A stretch of 64,000 bases of DNA from contig CM019214.1 of NCBI GenBank assembly GCA_009741485.1, forward strand, positions 21,846,267 through 21,910,266, given 5' to 3'. Position numbers and translations under genes: made by a program. The first letter of the stretch is position 1, and each line of letters starts with the position of its first letter. This DNA comes from Malurus cyaneus samueli (lineage: Eukaryota; Chordata; Aves; Passeriformes; Maluridae). The notes beneath the pieces are model-generated. The model was not told where the DNA came from, ran no database searches, and saw only the letters and a list, made by a program, of their open reading frames with translations. Shown in pieces: positions 1 to 13,347 of this stretch.

Positions 1-882
1 AGAGGAAAAGGAATAACTAAATTTTAATTTTTGTTGTACTGCTGTACTTTCTTTAAAAAATTGCAAAGCAAGCAGCAACAAAAGAATCCCAACAAAACCC
101 CCAACACTTCAATCAAAGTGTTAAATTTCTTAAGTTACATTTCTACTTTCATTCCATAGCAAATAGTACCATTAAATGTTCAGAACAGTAAATTGCTTCT
201 TTTTAAAATGTGGTAATCTGTTGGTACAGAAGGGTACTATTCTAACCACTAGTAAGTGGTATAGTTAAAAGTGTTAAACCTACTTACGTGTACAGTTAGC
301 CAACACATAGTACAGGGTTAACATATAATAATAACAGTAATAATAATAACAACAACAGAAACTAGAGATCTTTGATACCCGAATAAATCCTGTTATAATT
401 GTATTGTTTGATATCTGATCCTGACATTTTTGCATATTGTGCAAACATACAAAACCAATCCTAAAGATAGAGAAGGAAAAATCTATTTAACTTGTACAAA
501 ATAAACAACTAGAGTAATGCCCCTCAGGGTCTGCATAGGTTGCATTTTAAGCCATGACAAGTGGTTTTGTTATATAATTGTAGCCAATAGCTACCCTACC
601 ACCCAGACACAAATAGGATTGAATGTTGCCTTTGTTGATCTGTGCCTAAACTCATAGGGAGCTGAAAACATTTAAAATTCTGTACAAGCTGCATGTATGA
701 TATTAACCTTTCCCAGCTGACAAATGAATTTAGGAAAATGGCTGCAAAGATAAGATGTTTCTTAGCATTGTGCTTAAAGCTGAACTAGAGCTAAACTAAC
801 ATGCAAAGAATATGACACTTTAGTATAGCAAGCTTAGTCATGTATTTATTTTTTCTTATTTTTTTGCTAGAAGTAGGGATTG

Positions 883-922
883 TTTTATGTAAATTATTAT
901 CCTTTTATGTAAATTATTATCC
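883..922. repeat. 20-bp exact tandem duplication
   Basis: The unit TTTTATGTAAATTATTATCC occurs twice head to tail without a mismatch, at 883-902 and 903-922. It looks like a recent local replication-slippage duplication. Confidence 0.95.
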
Positions 923-3900
923 TATTATCCAGTGCCCCTTAGTGTTGGAAAACAGAATCTTTACATGAGATAAGTCAATGTGTTCAAGTAGATCTAAAGG
1001 AGAGAAAGTTCCTGAAGTAGCTTGGTTTTACAGGATACCTTCACCATAACTCAAAGGCATGTTGGACTGTACAGGGACCGGTGTGCCAGCTTGTGACCAT
1101 TCTAGAGGTTGAGAACCATCTAGAGGTTGAGAAGTAGTTTAGGCAGTTGGCAATCAGATGTTGCTGCTTTTATAGCCACTGTGTCCTTTGTGTGAAGACC
1201 AATGTGTTTTGTACCACTTCTAAGCCATTCCCGCATGGCTGGCCACACAGATCATCTCTGGTCTATAATACAGAATAGATTAGCTTGCAGTGAAGTTTGT
1301 TTTATTGTTGTGAGATTCTCAAGAATTTCACAATATTTTCTTTCTCCCCAGTGTTACCTGTTAGTTTTCACAAGGTCAGAAGTCAAAAATGTGCTCTTAC
1401 TTTCATTTTATTGCACAAGTTGCCTGGGAGATGGCTGTTTCAAGAAAAATGGTGAGAGTTTCCCCATGCTGGAGTTTGCACAGTGCGTGCTGTCTTTTAT
1501 TTCAAACAGCTTCTTATTTCTTCTGCATCCAAGTAAATAACACCAATTCAGCTAAACATCACTCCTCTCTATATTGTCCTACATTGTAGCTTAAGTGCAG
1601 CAATTAATCTGTTTAGACTATAACCTGGCAATTTTGTAAGCCTAGTTTCTATTCCTGCATAGTGGAAACTTACTTTCTTGTCATTCTCACTTTCCATCTG
1701 ATTTTTGGGAACAAAGAAGGAGGGGAAAACACTGTCTTGCCCCTATGTTCTGTACTTGTAATTTGTTCCAAAACTAAAAGAGATTAAGGATATTATTAGA
1801 TTGAAATACTCTATAGATGATTCATGAGCAAATCTTGGATGCAAGTAAAGCAGCTCCTCATTGTGACTTAACTAACCATAAATATAGTAAATAAGATTTG
1901 TCATATGCTTTAAAGCTAACATTTTAATTTAACAGCAAGAAAAAATTAGGGAAGAAAATAACAAACCTACTAACCCAGAGTCTGACTTCTATTATTCCCT
2001 TGATTGATTTGCAAATTGTCCATCCACATGGTTGCCTGTTGTTTGCTGTTAGTATAATCCAGAATCAGAGCTTAGTTCAGCATCAGTAGAACAGGGTTTT
2101 GTTTCGTGGGTTTATTTTTTGGTTTCTGTAGTGGCTACCACATTTCAAAATTCCGTGGGCAGCATTAACAATAATTTTTTCTCCTTGAGAAGTTAACCAA
2201 GTAATGCTCCCAATCTGAAAGATCCATTATTTGATTTTAATATTGCATGTAAATTGCACACAAATGCAATCTATTTTTGGTGCTTATTTATTATTTGCCC
2301 CAGACCCAAAGCATTTGGTTATAAAAGAAAAACATGCTAAACAAGTTAATCCCAAGAGTTTTCAAATTCCCCTTTTAATAATGTGGCTTTTGTTTTCTGA
2401 CTGGTACACACAGTTGTATAGAGACTCTTTATCCAGTGGTGAGATATGTTTTTACGATATTGTGTTTGAAGGAATGTAAAGGTTGAGTGATTTTAGCGGT
2501 GCATACAGCAGCTCGACCATTTTTAAAAATGAATATCTTTCTATGCCTAAATGCAGATTTTTAAATCTGTTTATAGATGATAAGGATTTTATATTTGTTG
2601 GGTACATAAACTGTTTTTCATATGAAGTCCAAAATAGTAAGGTGTCATAAATGGAACAGAATTTCACACAAAGAAAAGGTGCATAGAATTTAACATTATA
2701 ATAACACAGTTTCCAGCTGCTGTGTTCCAATTTTCTTTTTGCTTAAGAAGAAAAACAGCATTAACAGGCCTGGATATGTTATTCTGCACACTGGCAGTAG
2801 TTACAGTGTGTACCATCTTGGACCCAACTCTGCAGCTCTTGTTCTGAGTAGTTGTGATTCATTCATGTACCCTTTTTGTGAGTTGGCTAATTGATCTCTT
2901 GACAGTGGAATTTTTCAGAACATCTTAATTTGAGCAGAGCAGTTTCTGTTCTCTGAATTCTGCTGGTATATTTTCTAAGACACAATCCTGTTCTTGAATA
3001 CTAGCATTTGTACTTCTAATGTTGGAGGAGGAGGGGTGGTTGTGGTTGTTATTATTTTTAACTTTAATTCTTTTATATTGGCAACAAACCTTAATGGAGA
3101 TGATAATTTCCACAATATGATCATTGCTCTTTTTAAGACCAGGAACTATGTGAACAAAAAGCACAAAAGCAGTTAAGCCAAATGTCTTCTCTTTTCAAAC
3201 TTTGTTCCATTCATTTTGAACATCTCTAAACTTGCATCTTGAATAACTTGCATCTTAGTGTACGCTGCTCTGTCTCAAATACTTTTCCAAGCTATTGTTA
3301 TATGTAATAGCTGGGTTTAAAAAAAAAAAAAATTGTTCTTAATTTTCTTCTTCCTTCCCTTTGGAGATATATGACATATTTTTGTAAAAGCCATCAAATA
3401 AGTACTAATAGACTGTGTCTCATGAAACAGGTTTATTTCTAGTTCTTGAATGATTTCCTTTGGGCACCACTTACGGTTCAGCACTCCATACATTGCTTTT
3501 TTATCTGCTGTTAGTTTTTGCATTGTGTCTGCCTGTGCGTGGTTCTTTTGGATAAGTTTCACATGCAATTTGTCTCAGGGTAATGCAAGGCATTTGGGAG
3601 GAAAGCTCACTTTATTATTTGTCAGTCCAGTCTTTCTGTCTAACATCCATGTGATTGTACTCATGACCTTTGTCATTATATAATGTGGACAGTGTTAGTG
3701 TCTCATTCTCCCAGCTCATTAATGCATGTTCTCTGACCTGCTCTAATAGGTCCCCGTGTCACCTTTGCTCTCCAGAGGATGGGTTCGTGCTACTCTTTTG
3801 CAGCAGCCCTGTGCTTGCGGGTGCTGCACTTGCTGGGTTTGCTGCCAAGCAGCTCAGCCCTGGGCATTGATTGTCTACTGTGCATAAATATGAGTTCACT

Positions 3901-5353
3901 CAGGTTCTCTTTCACAGTGTCACCATATACAGAAAATACCCTGTGCTTGTCAGGACATCTTTTGAAATTCTGTGTCTTCAAAATTGTGTTCTGCTTTGAT
4001 CGCTTCATTTGTGTGTAATGTAAACTGACACAGAGTACATACTCAAACTTATAGAATGTACCCTTACTTGATTACTGACTAGTAATAAGTGGGATTATCT
4101 TTTTTGGATTGGGATGTTTATGAGTTGGATACTGGTACTGGTCATTTGGGAGCATTTCTAAGCAAGAGGAAATAATTTATACTAGTACTAAAAAAATTGA
4201 GTGAAAGGTGACTTGTGTCTAATGAAATAATTGGGATTATAGCATATCAGAAGGTTTGAAGTACGAGAAATTAATGGTTTAAATGGAACATGAGTATACT
4301 GAAATATGTTTTGTTTGAATAAATTGTTATATGGTAAAGATATTTTTCTTCATTTGTTTTGTAATTTTCATACAGAAACCTTTAACCTATCTCTTAGGGC
4401 AAAAGAGTAGACTTGTGTGCCTGTAAAGTGACATAACTGTGGATAAAGTCAGCATTCTGCTGCAAGATCATTATTACAAAAAATTTCACCATGTAAAATG
4501 GTGGAACTTTTCATGCTAGGACTGAGTCTTCTCTGTAGCATTATATTGTTACCGGACTAACAAAATGTTCTTTGCTTTATGACTCAGGGGAGAGTGAGGC
4601 ATAAAGAGCTTATCACAAGGTAATAAATTTCTAGTCTTTAAAAATTAAAAACAGCGTTTCATGGGGAACATGTCTCAGGAAAATAAAAGTACTTGGGCCA
4701 CTAAGGTATTGCAATATATCTGATTGCTATTCTACTGCCTAATAACTTGCACTGTTATTATTGTTGTAGATCATATTTTTATTGTATTTATCCTTCTCCA
4801 GTTTTTAATTTGAATGTTTTCATTTTTCATGAAGGAAGCTACGTAGGAGTAAAGAGCAAGAAGTAGTGTTGCTGTTCTGCTTTTGTATATTCTAAAACTT
4901 AAAAATTTTTATGTGTTATTTGATTGCAAATTGTACAGTATTGTGAAATTTAATTTCTTGGAATGTTTGATTCAAAGTTGATTTTGCATAGTTTACTGCT
5001 TATCATGGCTTTGCCTTTTTCAAAAGGGAAGTGAGCTATTCCCCTTCATTCTTTTGCAACTCGTTACAGAGAGCAGGTAATTAGTGCGTGCATTTAACAG
5101 TAGCAAGATAAAATTCCAGGTTCGTAAGTTAAAAAAAATAAATTGCATCTTAATATACTTTTTATATAATACTAGTTCTGCTGTTTTGTTTTTTTTTTAA
5201 TAAAAGTTTCAGTTTTACCTGCTAACTGTATTCGAAGTTTTAAAGACCTTTTGATGTACCTTTTAGCTGCCTTTTACATGAGTCTTCTTACCTTTGGAAA
5301 CATCTGCATCATTCAATTGCCTCACATTGTACCACTGCAAAATTTCGGGGTAG

Positions 5354-5369
5354 GTGTGACATGTCACAC
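5354..5369. repeat. 16-bp perfect palindrome
   Basis: GTGTGACATGTCACAC equals its own reverse complement. It has the symmetry of a dimeric transcription-factor site, but a single copy in an intron is weak evidence for function. Confidence 0.9.
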
Positions 5370-8300
5370 AGAGCCTCCCCTGCCCAGGCTGGTACCTCAC
5401 CTGCCTTTAAAGGAAAGCTTTCTGCAGTCTGCTGTAGCACCACTACTGCTGTCCAGAACATTCCTTTTCGAGGGAAAGCAGGATGGTGGAGATGGGGGAC
5501 AGTCTCCACATATATTGGGATAAGACTTGAAATAGCATATGACATGAGTACTTCTAGATCCTAGGGTTCATAAATAGCCTGTGATTTCCAAAATCTATAC
5601 ATTGGACCATCAGAAGTAACTGTACTTGTTAATGGCAGTGTTAACTGTGTCTAAGAGTTTGTACTTACATGCAAATATACTTTATATAGCAGTTTCCATA
5701 TGGCATCTTGGTCTCCCAGAAAATGTCTTAACTTTGCATCTTGGGAGGTGTCATAGTATTAGAATTTTTTTAAATTTTATGTTTATTCTTGGTTTTTTTC
5801 TAAGACTATGGTCTAAATTCTGCAGTTATCAGATGTGAATATATGGATATGATTCCTTGGATATATTACATTAGTGTTGCTTTTGTCTCAAGTACTTTTC
5901 GTAAATAGAAGGTCTTTGAAATGTTCAGCATAGTGTTAGGTTTTCTCTATTGTTGATTCATTTTTTGTTCTAGGTATCTGTTTGCTTTACACACTCTAGA
6001 GCTTTTTAAATGATACTCCTTATGTTTGGAAATTTTCCAGTGTTCTACAGATTGCTGCAATTCCTGTGTAAAGCTTTAGAGATACAGGGGATGTCTTTCT
6101 GTGTGTGTGCATGCAAAGGAGACAATTCTTTCCATTTAAGTAACTATTAAGATAATAAGCAGCTCTTCGTTAACTCTGAAGTTGTCAAAGAAAAATGCCT
6201 TAAAGGTGTGTCTAAAACTTTTTGAAGAAGTCTGTTAGCATAATGGAGAGCTAACAGCAAAACTTTTCCGGCTTTAGGAATTGGCATTTCAGGATCTGTC
6301 TGCATTATACTGGTTAAAGCGACTTTGACATAAATCCTCATGTTTCCCCCGCCTCTCCCATAAGCAATAATAAAAGATGTTAAATTGTGTGTTAGCATGT
6401 TTTTTCTCCTCATTCTCCTGGCTAATTGAGAAGTGGCTATATGCTCTAACTTAGAAGTTTCTACTAAGAGGGGAAAAAGAAAAAAACAGTATTCTAAGAT
6501 TTACCACAAAACTGTGGAACTTTCACCTCCCTTAACCCATTCCCTTTTCAATCCTGTAGTTCTAACCTGGAATAGGTAAATCTTTTATTTTTCTTCCTTA
6601 CATTATAATTGCAGCTTTCAGGGACTAAAAGAAGTGTTCCTGTTTGACCCAGATGTTTCTGTATTTGGGTGTAAGAAGGCATAGTAATTATTTTCCTCGG
6701 TGTACTTCCCAGTAGATATTTAGTTTACCTTTCTCTTCATACTGTCTTGCATACTGAAATAGTGAACTTCAGTTCTCTGCTTTACATTCCAACTGTATGT
6801 ATGAGAAATTACATTTCTTTGATAGTTTAACATTCTTAAGTATAGCTCAGGAGACTTAAAATAAGAAAAATGCTTTAAGTACACATTCATTCTTTCAGGA
6901 TTGGATCCCATATGTATCTTTCTTCTCTCCTCCTGTTTCTTTAAAGTATTCTTCTTGTAAATGAATAAAAGACTTGCTTTGGAAAAACAAAACATCAAAC
7001 CTCTGTAAGTTTAGGTTCAACTGAGATTTCATCTGATTTTCCTAGAAATTATTCTCACTACCATCTTGAAATTCTCATTTTTTCTGAGTCATCTTGACTT
7101 GGCAGCTGATTTGATAGTGCATATCAATAACTTTTCCCCAAAGCCATGTTCTTTATGCCATTTTTTTAGAGGTGAACATCATGGAAATACTTTATTAAAA
7201 GCTTGTATTTCTGCTCATGAGTGGTTTCAAGGTGCCCAATACATGCATTGTATCAAAGGTGTAATGCAGAGTACCTTGCAGGTACTGCACTTTGCATGAG
7301 TAGAAGTAAAGGAGTTGGTTACAATATCCTACAGTTCTGTTTAAACAACAGTAGCTACTCCCTTCCTTCAGGCTATAAAAAGTAGTGCTGATAAGGTAGG
7401 CCTAGAAGCATAGATTCGATATTCATATAGAATTGTATAATTTCTAAATATCAATGATTACAGGTATCCTATAACTGTACTTAATGGCAGTCTAATTTTG
7501 GAAAATGTATTACCCACTGTAATTATCTATGGTAGAGTCTTGGAAACAGTTGCAGACTACCGAGGAAATTATTTCTTCACAGGATGATGATGATGCAATT
7601 TAATGGCCTCAGTACTGACAGTGTAGATGCTTCCTGTTTCCAGTTCAAGGAGCCCATTGTAGGGAGTTAAATTCTCAAGAGACATGCTATATTTTCTGCA
7701 ATTAATAATAGGACTGTCAGAAGACATCTCTCTCCTGAACAAAACAGCTGTAATTTTTGTGTAATTTCAATTTGATTCATTTGTTACTGGCAATTTTTTT
7801 TAGCTGTATAGAATATGAGTTCATAACAGAAATTATTAGAGGCTGACAGCCATGTAGCAATACCACCATGATCTGTGTCAACCTAACACATGGAAAAATC
7901 TTCTAATCTCTTTGCTTATGACAAAGCCAATGACAAAAGCCACCCTTTGTATTAGGGAGCATAGACAGTAGCCATAGTCAGTAGTTTTTAGCTCTGTTTT
8001 CTTTGATTGCATTGTTCTATACTATTGGATTCTTTTATTAATAGTTAGATTTGCTCTCCAGAAAATAAAAGGTATTTCTGATTGTTGATGGAATACCAGG
8101 TTTGCGTTTATGTGCAAAGTTTTTAATCTCTTTGAAAACTATTATCCAGAGGTTGTTAGAAAGATGTAGCCTACATTGCCTGCACCTCTTCTCAGAAAGT
8201 AAGGTTTTTGGTTGACCAAAGCTGTTTTATTATTATTGCACATTGTACCCGTTATTATATTGTTATTTTCCCTTATATTTAGAAAACATGTAAGCTATTC

Positions 8301-9540
8301 TGTTTAACTGGATATGCAGCTCTAACTATATGCTTAGGGTGTCTTCTAACAGTTTAAAAACATAATGGGTTAAAAATAGGACTTTTTATCTAAAAACCAT
8401 TTAAGTTCAGTGGCTCAGTTCAATGTATTTGGCAAATAAAACAGATATTTTTGCTGATTGTGGGAGAAAGGCTACTGAATTTCTTTTTCTTTTGTTTTTA
8501 GATAGAGTGAAGGAAGTTTAGGCTATTTTTGTAAATAAAGTGAAAAACCTCTTCTGTCTGCTTATTGAGCATATAATTTGCCAGCCTGTCTTTTGCAGGC
8601 ACTGTTGCAGTAAAACTGAGCACACCCCAGTGTAGTAACTCCTGTGTCAGGCTTATTAAATTTCAGCCACAGGAGAGTGAAGTTGTTTGTGTCTCAGGAT
8701 GTACTTTGACCTGAGCTTGCAGAACTGAGGCAACAGGGAAGAAAGATTGAGGGAAAGTGGAATGACTTCTAGTTCAGTTCTCAGTATCTCTTTTTATTTT
8801 TATGACATTACTCATGGAACAATGAAATGATGAACTGAAATTTCTTGCACTCTTTGAGTCTCTAAACACATATTTTTGTTTCATTTAGAAGGATACACAG
8901 TTGTGTTTTTTCTAACTCTAAGCTGTCACGCTCAAAGCAGAGGTATAACATAGTATTTCCATTTTGTCCATAACCACTCTAGCACAAGAAGATTCAGCCT
9001 CTCCCCTTTGAGATAGCTGAAAATATCACCCTAATAGCTACTGTCAGAGAATCTCCTTCCAGCTTTCTATTTCTCCTGTAGTCCTCATGTGAATTGGGTT
9101 CACTGGCATGTTAGCGAGATTCTCAACCTTTTTGCAATCATTCTTTCAGGATTGTAGTGTGAGTAAGTTTTATGTCTTCTTATAAAACAGCTCTGATACA
9201 GTTTTATTATTTTCTGCACGTTTTAAACAAGAAATAGTAGTGTTTAGTTTAAATGGATTTTGATGTTTGAAGACCTTATGCTCGTTTAAAGTTGTCATAA
9301 TGTGCTAAAATAACACAAGGTCATTTTGACCCGAGCATGGGAGTTAAGATTTCTCGATCATCTCCTCTTTGCCAAGGAAATTACACTTTTAGAAAAGCTT
9401 TAAAAGCTAAAATATTTTACTTGGAAGTGGCACTGGATCTAGTGCTTCAACCTTTAGGTACCTGATATGTGCCAAATTTTTAAGTGTTGTCTGTATCACT
9501 TCTAATACAATAAAATGTGAAGTTGTTACAATCTTACTAT

Positions 9541-10057
9541 TGAGAAATGCCTCCATCCAAATTAAGGTTCAAGCAACATCATATGCCAAAGTCAATAGTA
9601 TAGGTTTGATTTAACAGTAAAATGTAAGGTAGAGAGAAAGAAATAGAAAAGATAGGAGACAGACAGACAGATAAAGCAGAATATAGTCACCACCTGTGGA
9701 TCCAGCAGCGTCCCCTTGGTCCTTCTTCTCCGTGGGTTCCTTGGTGGTGAGGGTCCTGAGGTGGTTCAAAACTTTTCACTATTTATACATTTTAGCAAAC
9801 AATTAATTAATGCACATTGACTACATAGTTCTGTTATTCTATTGGTTAACCGATTCACTCATTTCTAATGCTAATTAATCCCAGACCCAGTCTTTGTTTC
9901 GAGTCAGTGGGTTCTGATCTCCCCCTGCTGGACTTAGTCTGATTTGATTGGTTGGTTTTCCTTGTCCATTATCAGCGATACAATCTTCTCCCCTAGCCTT
10001 GTTTCTCTCTAGTCTGAGATAACATTCAGACAATAGTATCACTTTTATCTTTTCTCA
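9541..10057 (-). mobile_element. Endogenous retrovirus LTR, minus orientation
   Basis: The block begins TGAGAAATG and ends CTTTTCTCA, so short TG...CA inverted ends match (TGAGAAA at both). Read on the minus strand it has LTR order: a U3-like part, a TATA box (tgtataaatag, near 9775-9785), a downstream GC-richer leader and a GACA/TCTG-rich stretch (9657-9675 on the + strand). Close to the end is a degraded poly(A) signal (aatcaaacc, near 9608). Flanks actat and agttc do not match, so no target duplication is visible. Either it has decayed, or the sequence beyond 10057 is internal element sequence. The LTR pattern is known in birds; I do not assign a family name. Confidence 0.72.
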
Positions 10058-10333
10058 AGTTCCCATCAGGTGGCTTAATTTGCCAAGTCCAAGTTCCAGG
10101 AACCAGTGCAGGTATATTAATGGGAGAGGCCTGTCAGTGGTTGCAGATGACCAGTTGCTTCTTTGCACAGTTTGCCACAATGGGCAGAATCCTTCAGTGG
10201 TAACAGTGTTTGAGGCAGGCAGCAATGATTTGTAGGTCCTTACAGTGGCGTACAGGTTGATGAAGTTTTTTGCAGATGAATGTCCTTGGGGTGGTTTAAA
10301 ACTGAGGTGATATGAAACACTTTTCTCCGGCAT
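10055..10333 (-). other. Open frame abutting the minus-strand LTR, origin unknown
   Basis: A 92-codon open frame on the minus strand ends in a TGA whose first bases are the first bases of the adjoining LTR. Internal retroviral sequence would sit on this side if the LTR is a 3' LTR. I recognise no retroviral domain, no clear polypurine tract precedes the LTR, and no second LTR is visible within a few kb. It may be chance. Confidence 0.25.
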
Positions 10334-10987
10334 TTTGCATCAGATGTTTAATTTTCAGGTGTCTCTTCCACATTTTAGAGGAACTGTAGTTGATGCCTCA
10401 TATTTGCAGTTTTTTAGGCTTCCTCATCAATCTCACATCTTCCATATTAAGTAGAAATTTTATATGATGGGAGTTAGAAATTTTGAGCAATACTTTTCAC
10501 AACAGAAGGCTAGCTTAAAATATTCTGGTAAAAGTTTCCAGTTATTGAAAGCTAACATAGTCTAATTTTAGTGTGGTTGTCTGTCCTAGTATTACTAGGT
10601 AGACTAGATCACCTGTGCAGAGAGGCTAAAGCCTTTCAGCAAAATTTCAAATGCATACTAGGAGGAAAACTGCAACTCTTCAACAGCAGGACTGAGAATT
10701 AGTGTGTAAATACTCATGGAGAAAGTGAATGCTATTAAAAAAAAAACAAAAAAACAAAAAACATTATTCTGTACTAAACTCTGTAAGTGGCAGTTTATTG
10801 GGGAATATTGTTACAGAGACGTAGGACTGATGCAGTCTGACTGCACTTCAGTAGCAGACTGGCTTAATTTCCCGTGAATAGAAGTTCCTTTTGCCATATG
10901 AGGTGTTCTCAGTGCACAGCATCTGTGGTTCAGGTTCTGGAGTACAAATGGTATTTTAGCTCAGAAACACAAAAGCATTGTGCATCG
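10334..10987. other. Unassigned intronic sequence
   Basis: No gene or recognisable repeat is seen except an A-rich tract near 10736-10761. Confidence 0.5.
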
Positions 10988-11092
10988 GATGGACCTATGA
11001 GCAGCCTAATCTAGTGAAATGTGTCTCTGTCAGGGGGGTTGGAATAGGTGGCATTTGAAGGGTTCTTTTCAACCTAAACCTTTGTATGGTTT
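10988..11092 (+). mobile_element. Old CR1 LINE 3'-end fragment
   Basis: The order of words is that of a CR1 3' UTR: gcagcctaatctagtg, then gtgtctctgtcaggggggtt, ggaataggtg, and ttcaacctaaacctttgtatgg. It is diverged and 5'-truncated to about 100 bp, as most avian CR1 copies are. Confidence 0.82.
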
Positions 11093-12209
11093 ACGTACCT
11101 ATATCTCAGAGGGTTTGATGGGGCTTAGTTAAAAGCTTTTATGGCCTAATACAAGTTTGATTTAATCCTGCCAATTATGAACAAGCTGATTATATTCTAA
11201 AGCAAGTTGCAGTCTTCCAGTATTTCTGTGCTTTTACCCATGATGCTGGGAAACAAAAAGACCATAATTTGTAATAATTCTAACTTTGCATTGTCTTCTT
11301 TGGGCTGCAAGCTGTATTTGATCAAAGACTCAGCTAGAACTGCTGAGGCAGGACAACTCTTGCTGTCATGTGAGATTTCTCAGTACTCTGTGAGAGTGGC
11401 CCTCTACTCTGATCCTCACACTCACATGGGAAGTGAGGGCTGTGGTTATGCATCTTCAGAGAAGCCTATGGCTCACCTGTGTGGAAGTTGACTGTTACAT
11501 CGTGTTGGAAGTTCCTTTTATTGTTACCTATATAATGGGTTTGAGGTTTCTTCTACAGTTTTCAGTCACTGCAGCTCATCAAACATTCAGTTTGCTGTAT
11601 CACACTTGCCTCATGAATCTCAAAGGTCTGATTCTTTTTTTGTGTATTTTAGATTATAGTTAGGATAAGGAGTTCTTGGTATACAACTATTAAAGAATTA
11701 TTATGATCAGGTCTTCTGCAGTATTTCTGACACTTTGCTCTTGAGTGTAGATAGCCAGCCGTGATGAAATGTCCTTGCTCTTGGAAAATCAAGCTAATTG
11801 ATGATGTTTGATTTTCTGCTCTTAGAATTATCACCACAGAGAAATAGCTCCATCAACAGATTTGCCTCAAAAATTGTAGGCACTTTTGAGTGGGTAGAAG
11901 AGATTACTTTTATTAATCTGTAGTTCCTTACACTTTCTCTGTGGTAGTATGTTTGACATATTGCTGCAATTAAGTTTAGAACATTGTCCAAGGTTACATT
12001 GGAAAAGTAACGGTTTTGTGTTTTGCTGAAGTCACTCTGTCTTTTGATATGTTTCCACTGTTGAGGAAACAGACCTTTTGACAGTATTACAGAAAGTGAT
12101 TTAGGAACATGTGACGCTGAAAGTTGAATGTCTTGAATTTGCAATTTGATCAAGTCTTTATACATTATATATATAATCTCTCTTTCTGAGAATATATAGA
12201 TGCTCTCAG
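11093..12209. other. Unassigned sequence with a long minus-strand open frame
   Basis: No recognised gene or repeat. Most of a 192-codon minus-strand open frame (11794-12372), the longest in the window, falls here; its start lies in the LTR to the right. The part outside the LTR has no family I recognise, so it is not called as a gene. A 10-bp inverted repeat lies at 12182-12213, with a third copy of its CTTTCTGAG core at 12221-12229. Confidence 0.45.
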
Positions 12210-12880
12210 AAAGACAAAAGCTTTCTGAGTAGAGGGTGGGCTTCAGGGTGGCTTCTGTGAGAAGATGCTGGAAGCTTCCCCCATGTCTGACAGAGCCAGA
12301 TCCAAGGCCAGCCAGATCCAAGGCAGACCTGCTGCTGGCCAAGGCTGAGCTCATCAGGGACAGTGGAAGCACCCCTGGGAGAAGAGATTTAAGAAGGTGA
12401 AGAAAACCTGCTGAGCAACAGCAGCCAGGACAGAGGAGCTGGAATATGTGATAAAAGCAGGCCTGCAGACATCAAGGTTGGTGAAGAAGGTAGGAGAGGA
12501 GGTGCTCCAGTTGCTGGAGGGAAGAGCAGCAGAGATGTGTGATGAACTGACCACAGCCTTTCTTCCCTGTTCACCTGTGCCACTGCAGAAGAAGAGGTAG
12601 AGAACTTGGGAATAAAGCTAAGCCCAGGAAGAAGGGACCGGTGTAGGGGTAGGTATTTTAAGATTTAGTGTTCTTTCTTATTTGCCTACTCTGATAAAAT
12701 TTCCCAAAATTGTGTCTGTTTTGCACATGACAATAACTGCTGAGTGATCTCTCCCTCGCCTCATCGTGACCCAAGAGTCTTTTGTTATATTTTCTTTCCC
12801 TTGTCCAGCTGAGGAGGGGAATGACAGAGCGGCTTGGGGCTCCAGTGGGTACCTGGCCCAGGCAGGATCAACTTACCAGA
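12210..12880 (+). mobile_element. Endogenous retrovirus LTR, + strand, internally deleted
   Basis: Blocks occur in the order seen in an abundant avian LTR family: gcttctgtgagaag...ggaagcttcc, the ctggccaaggctgagct segment (about 12340), tttaagaaggtgaag, gatgaactgaccacagcc, gagcccaggaagaaggga, ttttaagattta, tgagtgatctctccctcgcc, ttgttatattttctttccc, and tgtccagctgaggagg up to ggatcaacttacca. The middle is shorter than I expect for the family, so material is deleted around 12510-12540. The 3' edge near 12880 is fairly clear; the 5' edge is approximate. No target duplication was found. Confidence 0.75.
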
Positions 12881-13312
12881 CTCTTAATTAAGAAGAGACT
12901 TCTGCAGACTAACACAGTGACCCTTCTAGTTTCATCTACCTTGTGTGATCGTTTTATACAAGTGCCTTGGAATATCTTTCAAAACAACTTTTTAAACCTT
13001 GTCTTTCATTCCTTGGGCCAGTGAACTGCTGTTCTGTGTTGTCAGCAATATATCAAGAAGAGGAGGTGCCCCCTTGGTGAAAGGCTAACTTTCTTGTGAG
13101 CATGCTAAGAGCTGTTAGGGTGTTCAGAGCTGGTAATTGCTCCTCTGGTTGAGAGCATTGCTTGTATGAATTTCCATGGTATAGTAGCTCATGTACTAAT
13201 GACAGTGTAACTGTTACCTGACTTGAATGTCCCCAATACACATTTTAAGAAGCTGTGTCTCTTAAATTTCCACCCAACAAGCAGGGTTTTGCAGGTAATG
13301 CAAACTATGCTG

Positions 13313-13347
13313 TTTGCATAGTTCCATCTTTAATGGAACTATGCAAA
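13313..13347. repeat. Perfect 15-bp inverted repeat with 5-nt loop
   Basis: TTTGCATAGTTCCAT at 13313-13327 is followed by cttta and then its exact reverse complement at 13333-13347. This is a compact hairpin with no mismatch. Function is unknown; template-switch replication can create such structures. Confidence 0.95.

Larger units (their letters stand above)
1..9540. other. AT-rich unique sequence, probably PUDP intron 1
   Basis: I see no exon, RNA gene or recognisable transposon here. The longest open frames are about 60-110 codons, have no family resemblance and look like chance. Small items are an ATA/ACA trinucleotide run near 327-360, two exact 20-bp tandem copies at 883-922, an imperfect 18-bp duplication near 1083-1122 and a 16-bp palindrome at 5354-5369. 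A slightly GC-richer patch at 5340-5520 has no assignment. It is called intron 1 because PUDP exon 1 was not found upstream of 21445; if exon 1 lies farther out, all of this is intronic. Confidence 0.6.

Noticed and set aside
9657..9675. Short GACA repeat considered as part of a CRISPR-like or satellite array
   Set aside because: Only about four 4-bp units, inside an LTR; no spaced repeats exist in the window.
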